DNA of 64,000 nt from Pacificitalea sp040119125. GTDB taxonomy: Bacteria > Pseudomonadota > Alphaproteobacteria > Rhodobacterales > Rhodobacteraceae. The translations under genes were made by a program, and so were the position numbers. Shown here in pieces: positions 34,435 to 41,970 of this stretch. The stretch spans positions 124,001 to 188,000 of the forward strand of contig JBEDTR010000007.1 of NCBI GenBank assembly GCA_040119125.1, written 5' to 3'. The stretch's first letter is position 1. Each line of letters begins with the position of its first letter. The notes beneath the pieces were generated by a model, which did not search any database, was not told where the DNA came from, and saw only the letters and a program-made list of their open reading frames with translations.

Positions 34435-34811
34435 GTCGCGACCTCCTCTTCGCAGATGCAGGTCAGCCAGCCGGGCACGATCGGCGCGGCGGCCTCCGTC
34501 ACGCTCACCACGCGAAATGCACGCATCCCGCCGGGCAAGCGCTGCTCGAACCTCTGCCCCGGCACGGGCCGCGCCGCATCGCCCACCGGCGCCGCCCGCA
34601 GCACCACCGTCACCGGCAGCCGCGCCGCCACCGCGCCGCCCGTTCCGCCCTGCACCCGCGCGCTGCCCCGGCGCGCGCGCAGTTCCCCCCAGACCACGCC
34701 CAGCTCGGTCCAGGACCGCACCCGCCCGCCAGCACCATCCGGCACCGCGCCCGGCGTCATCAGCCGCAACCGCAGGTTCGGGCGCGGCACCTCGCGCCGC
34801 CGCGCGCTCAT
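34431..34811 (-). CDS. g7: GTA head-tail adaptor / stopper (gp7)
   Basis: 126 residues, beta-rich, with 'TPGAVPDGAGGRVRSWTELG' and 'VWGELRARRGS', the signature of phage head-closure proteins (SPP1 gp16-like). 'FRVVSVTEAAAPIVPGWLTC' forms the conserved end. It overlaps gp6 and gp8 by 4 bases each, so this block is translationally coupled. Confidence 0.9.
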   Translation of the reverse strand: MSARRREVPRPNLRLRLMTPGAVPDGAGGRVRSWTELGVVWGELRARRGSARVQGGTGGAVAARLPVTVVLRAAPVGDAARPVPGQRFEQRLPGGMRAFRVVSVTEAAAPIVPGWLTCICEEEVAT

Positions 34812-35413
34812 CGGCGCGGCCCCCCGGCCAGCAATCGCATGTTGCGCCAGCGCTCGATCAGCGCCGACACGCCATAGGGCATCACGCCCTCGCCCATCCG
34901 CATCTCATGGCGATATTCGTAGTAATGCGCCGCCAGCAACATCACCGCCTGCGACAGATCGGGGGGCAGGTCATCCCAGTCCGGGCCGAACCCGGCAGTG
35001 AATTCGACCGTCACGAACCCACCGTCGGGCACGGGCGGCAACGCCGCCCCGCGCGCCGCCAATCCGGGCCGATGCGTGTCGGGGATCAACCGCCACGCGG
35101 CAGGCTCCACCACCACATCCCAATCCAGCCGGTCGGTCACGCGCACGGCGGTGATCGCGCTCACCGGCGCGACCGGCAGATCCTGCACGCGCAGACCGCG
35201 CCAGCGCTCCAACCGCCAGCGATAATCGCGCTCGATCAATACCTTGCCGGTCCAGGCCTCCACCGCGACGCTGGCCGCGCGCAGCAGCGGCACCAGCAGC
35301 GCATCCTCCTGCACCGCCGCCTCGGCAAAGCCAGATCCCAGCCGCAAATGCTCCTTGAACAATGCCAGCGGCAACGCCGCTTCCGGCACCGGTGTCAGCT
35401 CGGTCAACATCAT
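34808..35413 (-). CDS. g6: GTA head-tail connector (gp6)
   Basis: 201 residues from ATG 35413 (a second ATG follows directly). 'FKEHLRLGSGFAEAAVQED' is the typical connector start (gp6/HK97 type), and 'VTVEFTAGFGPDWDDLP' and 'VMLLAAHYYEYRHEM' are conserved family segments. The frame extends to 35494 but the extra part is Arg/Cys-rich and not family-like. A 234-base gap lies between the capsid gene and this start. Confidence 0.9.
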   Translation of the reverse strand: MMLTELTPVPEAALPLALFKEHLRLGSGFAEAAVQEDALLVPLLRAASVAVEAWTGKVLIERDYRWRLERWRGLRVQDLPVAPVSAITAVRVTDRLDWDVVVEPAAWRLIPDTHRPGLAARGAALPPVPDGGFVTVEFTAGFGPDWDDLPPDLSQAVMLLAAHYYEYRHEMRMGEGVMPYGVSALIERWRNMRLLAGGPRR

Positions 35414-35647
35414 CGGCACTCTCCCCACAGGCGGCAGATCGGCCCTGCCGCAGGCTGCGGAGCCGCGCATGCAGCCGCGCGGCATCCCTTGCATTTCGGT
35501 TCAACATCGGGACGGGCCCGCACCCCCGCGCCGCTCGGACGGGAGGGAGCAGCTGGACGACGCGGGTTCCCGGCACGCGCCCGCCCCTGCGACCCGCCGC
35601 ACCCTTTTCAGGGCACGGACAGGCCGTTCGGCTCACCCCGGTCAGGC

Positions 35648-36847
35648 TTAGCTGGCCACGGCGAATTTCATCAGCTTGATGGCTGCGAAATCGGTCACGT
35701 CACCGCCCACGCGGCGGGTGGCGTAGAACAACACATGCGGCTTGGCGGAAAACGGATCGCGCAACACGCGCAGATCGGGGCGCTCCGCCACCGTATAGCC
35801 CGCGCCGAAATCCCCGAACGCGATGGCATAGGCATCGGCGGCAATGTCGGGCATGTCCTCGGCGATCAACACCGCATAGCCCAGCAGCCGCGCAGGCTCG
35901 CCACTCGACAGACCATCGGACCACAAGAACCGGCCATCGGCATCCTTCAGCTTGCGCACCGCGCCGGCGGTCTTGGAATTCATCACGAAACACGCATTTG
36001 CGCGATAGGGCGCGCCCAGCGCATAGACCAGATCGATCAGCGCATCGGCACTGCCGAACCCACCCGACGCGCCCGAGGCCACAAACCCCAGATTGCCCCA
36101 TTCCCACAGCTCGGTTTCGACCTTGGGATGGGCGAGGAAGCCCTTGGGCTTATCGATCCCATCGCCATTGATGAACGCCCCGGCCTCGGCCCGCGCAAAG
36201 CGGTCGGCGATCCGCGCCGCCAGCCAGCCGTCGATGTCGAAGGCGCTGTCATCCAGCAACCGCTGGCTTGCCTTCGGCATGGCCGACAATTCATGCAGCG
36301 GGATCGAGATTCGGTCCACCTGACCCGTATCCGTTTCCACCGAAGCGCCGCTTTCGCTGGCCCAGCCCGAGCCCATCTCCCCCCGGTCGACCAGCACATC
36401 GAACGAGCCCGCCTCGACCGTCACCACCTGCGCCACCGCCCGGATGGATGCTGTCGTGCTCAACGCCGATTTCACCGTCTCGGCGGTCTGCGGATCGACC
36501 AGATAGCCGCCATCCGCCGCGACCGCGCTCGACATCGCCTTGCCCTCCAGATCAATGCCGCGCAGCGCGTCATCATCGCCCGAACGCAAATACGTCTCGA
36601 AGGCCGAACGATGCGGTGCCTCCACATCAGTTGCGGTGGCCAGCGCCGGACGGCGCATGGCGAATTGAGATTTACGATCCAGCATGGTCACTCGCTCTTC
36701 TGTTGCTTGAATTTGGCTCGTCATGTCGTCCTGAAAGCCCTTGATCTCAGTCAGAAACCCCCGCAGCGCCTGCTGCAGATCAGGCCCCTCCGCCGCGCCG
36801 GTCTCGGCCTCCCGCAGGCCTTCGGCCCGTTGTGTTATCCCGCTCAT
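35648..36847 (-). CDS. g5: GTA major capsid protein, HK97 fold (gp5)
   Basis: 399 residues. The first about 100 residues are a helical delta domain ('ALRGFLTEIKGFQDDMTSQI') expected to be removed by the prohead protease. The HK97 core begins near 'ADGGYLVDPQTAETVKSAL' and includes 'PLHELSAMPKASQRLLDDSA' and 'YTVAERPDLRVLRDPFSAKP'. It overlaps the protease gene by 4 bases, and a 234-base untranslated stretch follows it. Confidence 0.96.
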   Translation of the reverse strand: MSGITQRAEGLREAETGAAEGPDLQQALRGFLTEIKGFQDDMTSQIQATEERVTMLDRKSQFAMRRPALATATDVEAPHRSAFETYLRSGDDDALRGIDLEGKAMSSAVAADGGYLVDPQTAETVKSALSTTASIRAVAQVVTVEAGSFDVLVDRGEMGSGWASESGASVETDTGQVDRISIPLHELSAMPKASQRLLDDSAFDIDGWLAARIADRFARAEAGAFINGDGIDKPKGFLAHPKVETELWEWGNLGFVASGASGGFGSADALIDLVYALGAPYRANACFVMNSKTAGAVRKLKDADGRFLWSDGLSSGEPARLLGYAVLIAEDMPDIAADAYAIAFGDFGAGYTVAERPDLRVLRDPFSAKPHVLFYATRRVGGDVTDFAAIKLMKFAVAS

Positions 36848-37443
36848 CTGCCCTCCTTTCGGCTGTTCCGCGCCTTCTGGCGCATCTCCGCAATCTCGCT
36901 CCGCGCCACATCAAAGGCCCGCGCGATCCCGCCCGCCCCCTGCGCCGCCTCATCGGCAGGTGCGCTCTGTTTCGCTTGGCGGCCCCCGACCCGCGCCTGC
37001 GGCAGCATCGGAAATGTCACCAGCGACACCTCCCACAGGTCCACGACCTCCAGCACCCGCCGCCCCTGCGCATCGCGGCTTGCCCGGCTGGTGCGATAGC
37101 CAATCGACAGCCCGTCGAGCGCGCCCGCCGCGATCAGCGCCAGCGCCTCGCGCGCCTGCGCCACCTCCGGCAACAGCCGCCCCCGCACCCACAGGCCGCG
37201 CGCATCCTCGCGCAGCTCCTCCCACACCCCGATCGGTCGCGTGGGATCATGCTGCCACAGCATTTTCACCTGCCGCTCGGGCCGCTCCAGCGACGCCGCA
37301 TAGGCCCCACGCCGCACCACGTCGCCGCCCTGATCCGCCGCCCCGAACAGCGACGCATAGCCCGCGATCCAATTGTCATCCTCGACACGCAACCCCGCGT
37401 CGGGACGGTGAAATTTCCGCTCCAATCCGCCGTCGTCGATCAT
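36844..37443 (-). CDS. g4: GTA prohead protease, HK97 family (gp4)
   Basis: 199 residues. 'IAGYASLFGAADQGGDVVRRGAY' opens the protease fold, 'MLWQHDPTRPIGVWEEL' contains the catalytic His and 'LDGLSIGYRT' the catalytic Ser. It trims the capsid delta domain. Starts overlap the portal stop by 4 bases and its stop overlaps the capsid start by 4. Confidence 0.95.
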   Translation of the reverse strand: MIDDGGLERKFHRPDAGLRVEDDNWIAGYASLFGAADQGGDVVRRGAYAASLERPERQVKMLWQHDPTRPIGVWEELREDARGLWVRGRLLPEVAQAREALALIAAGALDGLSIGYRTSRASRDAQGRRVLEVVDLWEVSLVTFPMLPQARVGGRQAKQSAPADEAAQGAGGIARAFDVARSEIAEMRQKARNSRKEGR

Positions 37444-38669
37444 TCTGTGTCCTCCTCATCCGGGCGTGGCGGCAGACCCAGCAGCTGCCGCTTTTCCGCA
37501 TCGCTCAGGAAATCCGCGTCTGACACGCGCCGCCATTGCGCCTCGCGCTCGGCGGCCAGGGCGGGCACCTGATCGGGATCGGGCGTGATCCGCACCGGCA
37601 TCGCGGACCCCATCTCGGCCCCCGTGCCAAACCCCGCCAGCCAATGCGCCAGCTGCGCCGTGACCTTCTGCGCCAGCGGCAACACGGTCAGCCGGTAGAA
37701 CGCCCGATGCGCTTCTTGATAATTGGCGTAGGTCGCCTCCCCCGGCACGCCCAGCAGCATTGGCGGCACGCCAAAGGCCGTGGCGATCTCGCGCGCGGCG
37801 GCTTCCTTGGTTTTCTGAAATTCCATATCCGAGGGCGAAAACCCCATCGGACGCCAGTCCAGCCCACCTTCCAGCAGCATCGGACGGCCCGCATTATGCG
37901 CCCCGCTATGGGAGCGCTCCATCTCGCTGATGAGCCGGTCATATTGGTCACTGCTCATCGAGCCCTGACCCTCCGGCCCCTTGTAGATGATCGCCCCCGA
38001 AGGCCGCGCGGCATTGTCCAGCAGCGCCTTGGACCAGCGCGACGCGGCATTATGCACATCCATCGCCACCGCCGCCGCCTGCATCGGGCTCAGCCCATAG
38101 TGATCGTCCTGCGGATGGAAGCTGCGGATATGGCAGAGCGGCGCGACCTCTGCGCCCATGTCAAAGCGATGCTTGCGCCCGCCCACCGCATAATCATAGG
38201 CCACCGGCCAGCCATCCGCGCCGGGGATCAGGCTCATCCGGTCCGAGCGCAGGATATGCAGCTCCGCCGGCAGCCCATCGCCCGTCAGCCCCGCCGCCTC
38301 GACATAGGCATTGCCCGTCAGCAAAAGCTGCCCGTAAAGCGCCTCCAGCAACTCCGCCCGCCCCTGCGCCGGGTTGGGCCGCGCCAGCAGATCAATCAGC
38401 GGGTGCTGCTCATAGCGACAGCCCGCATCCTGACAGACCAGAGGCAACGCCGCCGCCGCCTCCGCGATCAGCTTCACGGCGCGAAACCCCACCGGGTTGC
38501 CGGTAAACCCCGCCCGCGTCAGGCTGACCACATCGCGCGAGGACCACACCGCCCGACCGCCCCCCTGCCACGCCACGACCCGCCCCGTGGCCGAGGCCTT
38601 GCGCTCCGGCGGTGCCCCGCGCGGCGCGCTGCCTCCCGTCCCGCTTCGCTTGAGAAATCCGAACCCCAT
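37440..38669 (-). CDS. g3: GTA portal protein, HK97 family (gp3)
   Basis: 409 residues from ATG 38669, preceded by an AAGGGG ribosome-binding site. The frame extends further to 38729 but that part is the terminator hairpin listed separately and is not family-like. 'VRLTRAGF'-type sequence ('VVSLTRAGFTGNPVGFRAVK'), 'LLLTGNAYVEAAGL' and 'GVPPMLLGVPGEATYANYQE' are the HK97 portal signatures. It forms the dodecameric DNA channel of the head. A g3.5 gene found in some GTAs is absent: the protease gene overlaps by 4 bases. Confidence 0.95.
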   Translation of the reverse strand: MGFGFLKRSGTGGSAPRGAPPERKASATGRVVAWQGGGRAVWSSRDVVSLTRAGFTGNPVGFRAVKLIAEAAAALPLVCQDAGCRYEQHPLIDLLARPNPAQGRAELLEALYGQLLLTGNAYVEAAGLTGDGLPAELHILRSDRMSLIPGADGWPVAYDYAVGGRKHRFDMGAEVAPLCHIRSFHPQDDHYGLSPMQAAAVAMDVHNAASRWSKALLDNAARPSGAIIYKGPEGQGSMSSDQYDRLISEMERSHSGAHNAGRPMLLEGGLDWRPMGFSPSDMEFQKTKEAAAREIATAFGVPPMLLGVPGEATYANYQEAHRAFYRLTVLPLAQKVTAQLAHWLAGFGTGAEMGSAMPVRITPDPDQVPALAAEREAQWRRVSDADFLSDAEKRQLLGLPPRPDEEDTE

Positions 38670-38687
38670 CGCTACCCCTTCCCGCCA

Positions 38688-38720
38688 ATAAAAAACCGCC
38701 GGTGCTGAAAGCACGGCGGT
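38688..38720 (-). terminator. Intrinsic terminator between GTA terminase and portal genes
   Basis: On the minus strand ACCGCC-GTGC (38720-38711) pairs with GCAC-GGCGGT (38705-38695) with a single bulged base and a 5-base loop, followed immediately by TTTTTTATT. It is among the clearest terminators in the window, yet lies about 80 bases after the terL stop and ends about 18 bases before the portal start codon, inside the cluster. Confidence 0.9.
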
Positions 38721-38801
38721 CATACGCATCGTCTTGTTTTTCCAAGGGGTGATATCCCCCGCCCGGCGCGGATCACGCCTGCTCGCGGCCTGTCCCGCGC
38801 G

Positions 38802-40154
38802 TCACAATGCCCGGTAATGCGGCTCCGCCTGCACCTCGCGCGGGCGGATCAACAGCTCATGCACCGCCCAGACCAACGCATCGACGCGGTCCGGGCTGCC
38901 GCTGCCCTCGTAGCCGCGCAGGGTCATGCGGCACATCTCATCCTCCAGCGCGTCGAACACGCCCAGATGCCGCACCCGCCCTTGCTCATACATTGCGGCG
39001 ACCGGCTCGGCCCGCGCGGCCTTGCCACGCTGCGCCCGGACCGCCCGATAGGGCACGCCCGGATCGACCGTGCGCAGCAGCGTCTCGATCAAATCGCCGC
39101 CTTGATTGACCTCCACCACCAGCTGACTGGCGCCATGCCGCTCCGTCGCGGCAATCACCGCCCGCGCCCAGTCGATCGGCATCTGGCCCTGCACGCTGGC
39201 ATCCTCCAACACCACCGCGCGCCACTCATGCACCGGCCCCTGCATCTGTGCGCCCACCACCACGATCCCGCAGGCGTCCGAACCCGCCCGCGCCGTCACC
39301 GCCGGATCGACAGCGACAACCACGCGGTCCAGTTTTGGCATCTCCTCCAGCCGCTGCGCCGCGATCCCGGCCCGGCTCCACAGCGCGCCCTCGGCATCCT
39401 CCAGCAGCACACCGTCCAGCTCCTGCCGCTCCAGCGCCGTGCCCCGATGCCGCCGCCGCACCTCGCGCAGGAAACTCTCGGCCAGATGCGCGCGGTTGGC
39501 CTCTGTCGGCGCGCTCGTCACCACCGTGGATGGCGCGGCGAGGATCTGTTTCAGCACCCCCAGATTGCGCGGCGTGGTCGTCACGCATTGGCGCGGATCA
39601 TCGCCCAGCCGCAGTCCGAATTGCAGCATGTCCCATGCCGCCTCGGCCCGCTTCCACTTGGCCAGTTCATCGGCCCATGCGGCGTCAAATTGCGGGCCGC
39701 GCAGGCTTTCGGGATCATGGGCGGAATGGGCCTCCGCCACCGCGCCATTGGGCCATTCCAACCGCCGCCGCCCCGCCTGCCACTCGGGCCGCCGGTCCGG
39801 GGGCGAGCACGCCAGAATACCGCTTTCGCCGAAAATCATCACCTCGCGCACTTGGTCAAACGTCTCGCCCAGCAGGCACATTCGCCGCGCCCGTCCGGGG
39901 CATTGCGGGGTCGGCCCCTCGACCATCGCCCGCACCCATTCCGAGCCGGCGCGGGTTTTCCCCGCGCCGCGCCCGCCCATGATCACCCAGCTCATCCAAT
40001 CGCCTTCGGGCGGCAATTGATGCGGCAATGCCCAGAACTCGAATATCCACGGCAGTGCCAGCAGCGCGTCGTCAGTCAGCGCTTCCACAAACCCGTCCTG
40101 CACCTCCGCTTCGGCGGAGACGAGCCAATCTGCGCCCAATTTCGGCGCGCGCAT
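38802..40154 (-). CDS. g2: GTA large terminase (gp2)
   Basis: About 450 residues from ATG 40154. The Walker A motif 'MGGRGAGKT' lies near residue 60 and the ATPase segment 'FDAAWADELAKWKRAEAAWD' carries the Walker B-like acidic pair. 'VVVAVDPAVTARAGSDACG' starts the RNase H-type nuclease with its Asp. The enzyme packages chromosomal DNA into heads. The open frame runs to 40319; ATG 40154 gives an 83-base overlap with g1, while the full frame would overlap it by about 250. The true start is uncertain and could be an alternative codon. Confidence 0.9.
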   Translation of the reverse strand: MRAPKLGADWLVSAEAEVQDGFVEALTDDALLALPWIFEFWALPHQLPPEGDWMSWVIMGGRGAGKTRAGSEWVRAMVEGPTPQCPGRARRMCLLGETFDQVREVMIFGESGILACSPPDRRPEWQAGRRRLEWPNGAVAEAHSAHDPESLRGPQFDAAWADELAKWKRAEAAWDMLQFGLRLGDDPRQCVTTTPRNLGVLKQILAAPSTVVTSAPTEANRAHLAESFLREVRRRHRGTALERQELDGVLLEDAEGALWSRAGIAAQRLEEMPKLDRVVVAVDPAVTARAGSDACGIVVVGAQMQGPVHEWRAVVLEDASVQGQMPIDWARAVIAATERHGASQLVVEVNQGGDLIETLLRTVDPGVPYRAVRAQRGKAARAEPVAAMYEQGRVRHLGVFDALEDEMCRMTLRGYEGSGSPDRVDALVWAVHELLIRPREVQAEPHYRAL

Positions 40155-40548
40155 CGGCAAGGTCGAGCGCCGGTGACCCACAAGCGGTTCGATGTTTTTC
40201 ACGGCTGTCTTGGACAACGGATCTCTCCTGATGGGCCACCAAAGCGGCACGACGGATCTCGGCCAGCGACGGCGCCAGCCTGCGGGCGCGATCACTCTCG
40301 CCCGCGTCGATTTCTGCAACCAGTTTCGTCAGGTGACAGCACATGCTGTTGAGCAATATATCGGCGGCGGCCAGCGGCCCCGTTTCCGGACTTCCGCCCG
40401 TGGCCCATAGCGCCACCGCCCCCGGCCAGTCGTGGTCAAGCTGCCCCTGATCTGTCGCCTGTGCGTCCTCGTGACCGCCCCCCCCGAGCCGCCCACGTCG
40501 CGTCATTCCCGCAGGCGTTGCCTGCGGATCATCATGCGCTTGTTTCAT
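40072..40548 (-). CDS. g1: GTA small terminase (gp1)
   Basis: Up to 158 residues from ATG 40548, with GAGAGG 8 bases upstream. In RcGTA the first gene encodes the small terminase that recruits DNA to the packaging motor. Here the sequence is mostly unlike anything I recognise, but a helical core 'ADILLNSMCCHLTKLVAEID' to 'LAEIRRAALVA' and position support the assignment. Its 3' end overlaps terL in another frame. An internal start at ATG 40506 is possible. Confidence 0.65.
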   Translation of the reverse strand: MKQAHDDPQATPAGMTRRGRLGGGGHEDAQATDQGQLDHDWPGAVALWATGGSPETGPLAAADILLNSMCCHLTKLVAEIDAGESDRARRLAPSLAEIRRAALVAHQERSVVQDSREKHRTACGSPALDLADARAEIGRRLARLRRSGGAGRVCGSAD

Positions 40549-40585
40549 GCAAATCGCCTCTCATGCTCCCCGCACGAGCAGAAAC

Positions 40586-40617
40586 AAAAAAAGCGGCCCC
40601 GGTTCGCACCGTGCCGC
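40586..40617 (-). terminator. Leader terminator / attenuator upstream of GTA g1
   Basis: On the minus strand GCGGC and GCCGC (40617-40613 / 40597-40593) and an inner CGGT/ACCG close a GCGA tetraloop, followed by TTTTTTT (40592-40586). It lies between the predicted promoter (40644-40672) and the g1 start codon (40548), so it would end most transcripts after about 50 nucleotides. mltG upstream already has its own terminator. Confidence 0.85.
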
Positions 40618-40643
40618 CTGCCCATTTCTTCCAGCTTGCCTAA

Positions 40644-40672
40644 GTTCTACGCTAGAGCGTCCGACAAGTCAA
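40644..40672 (-). promoter_or_regulatory. Predicted promoter of the GTA cluster
   Basis: On the minus strand TTGACT (40672-40667) and TAGAAC (40649-40644) are separated by 17 bases. It is the best sigma70-type match between mltG and g1. Transcription would start near 40637, giving a leader of about 90 nucleotides that holds the attenuator-like hairpin. Confidence 0.65.
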
Positions 40673-40746
40673 GAACTATCTTTCAGGTTGTGCGCCCCCC
40701 ACCGTGCGCTGCCTGATGAACCCTCCCCCAAACACCGCCCTCAAAC

Positions 40747-40778
40747 GCAAAACGGCGGCCCGTTTCCGAGCCGCCGCA
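40747..40778 (-). terminator. Intrinsic terminator of mltG
   Basis: On the minus strand CGGCGGCTCGG and CCGCCG arms (CGGCGG at 40776-40771, CCGCCG at 40758-40753) form a stem followed by TTTTG. It lies about 40 bases after the mltG stop and separates the fab-mltG transcript from the GTA promoter. Confidence 0.75.
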
Positions 40779-40815
40779 TTGCATGAAACCAGCCGCGCGC
40801 ATTGCGCGGCGCATG

Positions 40816-41970
40816 TCACTGATTAGCGCGCTCCGCCTCGATCTTGCGCCACTTGGCGACATTGGCGTTATGCTCATCAAGCGTCCGCCCAAATGCATGT
40901 CCACCCGTGCCATCGGCAACAAAATAAAGGTAATCACCATCCGCAGGGTTCAGCGCGGCGGCAATGGCGGCACGGCCCGGATTGGCAATCGGCGTCGGCG
41001 GCAGACCGTCGATCTGGTAGGTGTTATACTCCGTCGGACGGTCCAGTTCGGACCGGCGCAGACCCCGGCCCAGCGTGCCTTCGCCATTGGTGATGCCGTA
41101 GATCACGGTCGGGTCGGTTTGCAGCCGCATGCCTTGGTTCAGACGGTTGATAAAGACCGATGCCACCTCGGGGCGTTCCGCCGCAACGCCGGTTTCCTTC
41201 TCGACGATAGAGGCGAGAATCAGCGCCTCTTCCGGTGTCTCGATCGGCAGATCGGCGGAGCGTTCGGCCCATAGATCCGACAGGATCACACCTTGGCGGC
41301 GGGTCATCTCGGCCAGCAATTCGCTGCGCGCGCTGTCGCGGGTGACCTCGTAGCTGTCAGGCGCCAGCGTGCCTTCCGGCGGGACTTCCGCGATCTCGCC
41401 CGACAGGAAATCAGCCTTCCGCAGGCCATCCACCACATGCCAGCTGGTGACGCCTTCTGCCAGCACGATGCGGAACCGCACATCGGCCTCGTCGCGGGCT
41501 TCCAGATATTCCTGCGGGATATCCTCGGCGCCAGCTTCGAATTTCACGATCTCTTCGTAGCGGTTGGTCGCGGGGTCCAGCTCGCGCACGATGGCTTCGG
41601 CGATGGTGATGCCGATGCGGTAGTTGATCTCGGTGCCGCAGGTCGAACGCCCGGCCTCGGTCACGATTGCGACGACACCGACCATGGGCGTGCCTTCGGG
41701 AATCAGGAACGAGCCCGCCTTCAGCAGGTGCGAGCGGTCATTGTAATCCGCGCCCAGCCGGAAAATCCGCGCCGAGCTGACCGCTCCGCGCTCCTCCAGC
41801 TGGTCCGCCACGCCACGGATATTGGCACCCGGCGCCACCTGAAAACAGATCGCTTCCTGCAATGGCCCTTGGGCCAGGAATTGCGATTTGCCCCAATGAA
41901 CCGCGAAAGCACCGGCAAGGCCGAGCACGATCAGAATCGTCATCGCGTTAGAGGCAAGAGAACGCCACAT
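40816..41970 (-). CDS. mltG: Endolytic murein transglycosylase MltG
   Basis: 384 residues. A single N-terminal membrane anchor ('NAMTILIVLGLAGAFAVHW') is followed by a LysM-like region and the YceG domain, with 'LASIVEKETGVAAERPEVA' carrying the catalytic Glu and 'RLNQGMRLQTDPTVIYG' typical. It cuts nascent glycan strands in the periplasm. ATG overlaps the fabF stop by one base (TGATG), a coupling common in alphaproteobacteria. Confidence 0.95.
   Translation of the reverse strand: MWRSLASNAMTILIVLGLAGAFAVHWGKSQFLAQGPLQEAICFQVAPGANIRGVADQLEERGAVSSARIFRLGADYNDRSHLLKAGSFLIPEGTPMVGVVAIVTEAGRSTCGTEINYRIGITIAEAIVRELDPATNRYEEIVKFEAGAEDIPQEYLEARDEADVRFRIVLAEGVTSWHVVDGLRKADFLSGEIAEVPPEGTLAPDSYEVTRDSARSELLAEMTRRQGVILSDLWAERSADLPIETPEEALILASIVEKETGVAAERPEVASVFINRLNQGMRLQTDPTVIYGITNGEGTLGRGLRRSELDRPTEYNTYQIDGLPPTPIANPGRAAIAAALNPADGDYLYFVADGTGGHAFGRTLDEHNANVAKWRKIEAERANQ

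Larger units (their letters stand above)
25198..40548 (-). mobile_element. Gene transfer agent (RcGTA-type) structural gene cluster
   Basis: Seventeen minus-strand genes follow the RcGTA order: small and large terminase, portal, prohead protease, capsid, connectors, tail terminator, major tail protein, two tail chaperones, short tape measure, three baseplate genes, peptidase and host-specificity protein, then two trailing genes. Most junctions overlap by 4-8 bases. Integrase, replication, repressor and lysis genes are absent, as expected for a domesticated GTA whose control and lysis genes lie elsewhere. Codon use and GC match the chromosome. No attachment repeats or flanking tRNA were seen. 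A promoter at about 40.65 kb and two internal terminators are listed separately. Confidence 0.95.

Noticed and set aside
25198..40548. Ordinary prophage
   Set aside because: No integrase, repressor, replication, holin or endolysin genes, no attachment repeats, chromosome-like composition, and exact RcGTA gene order.
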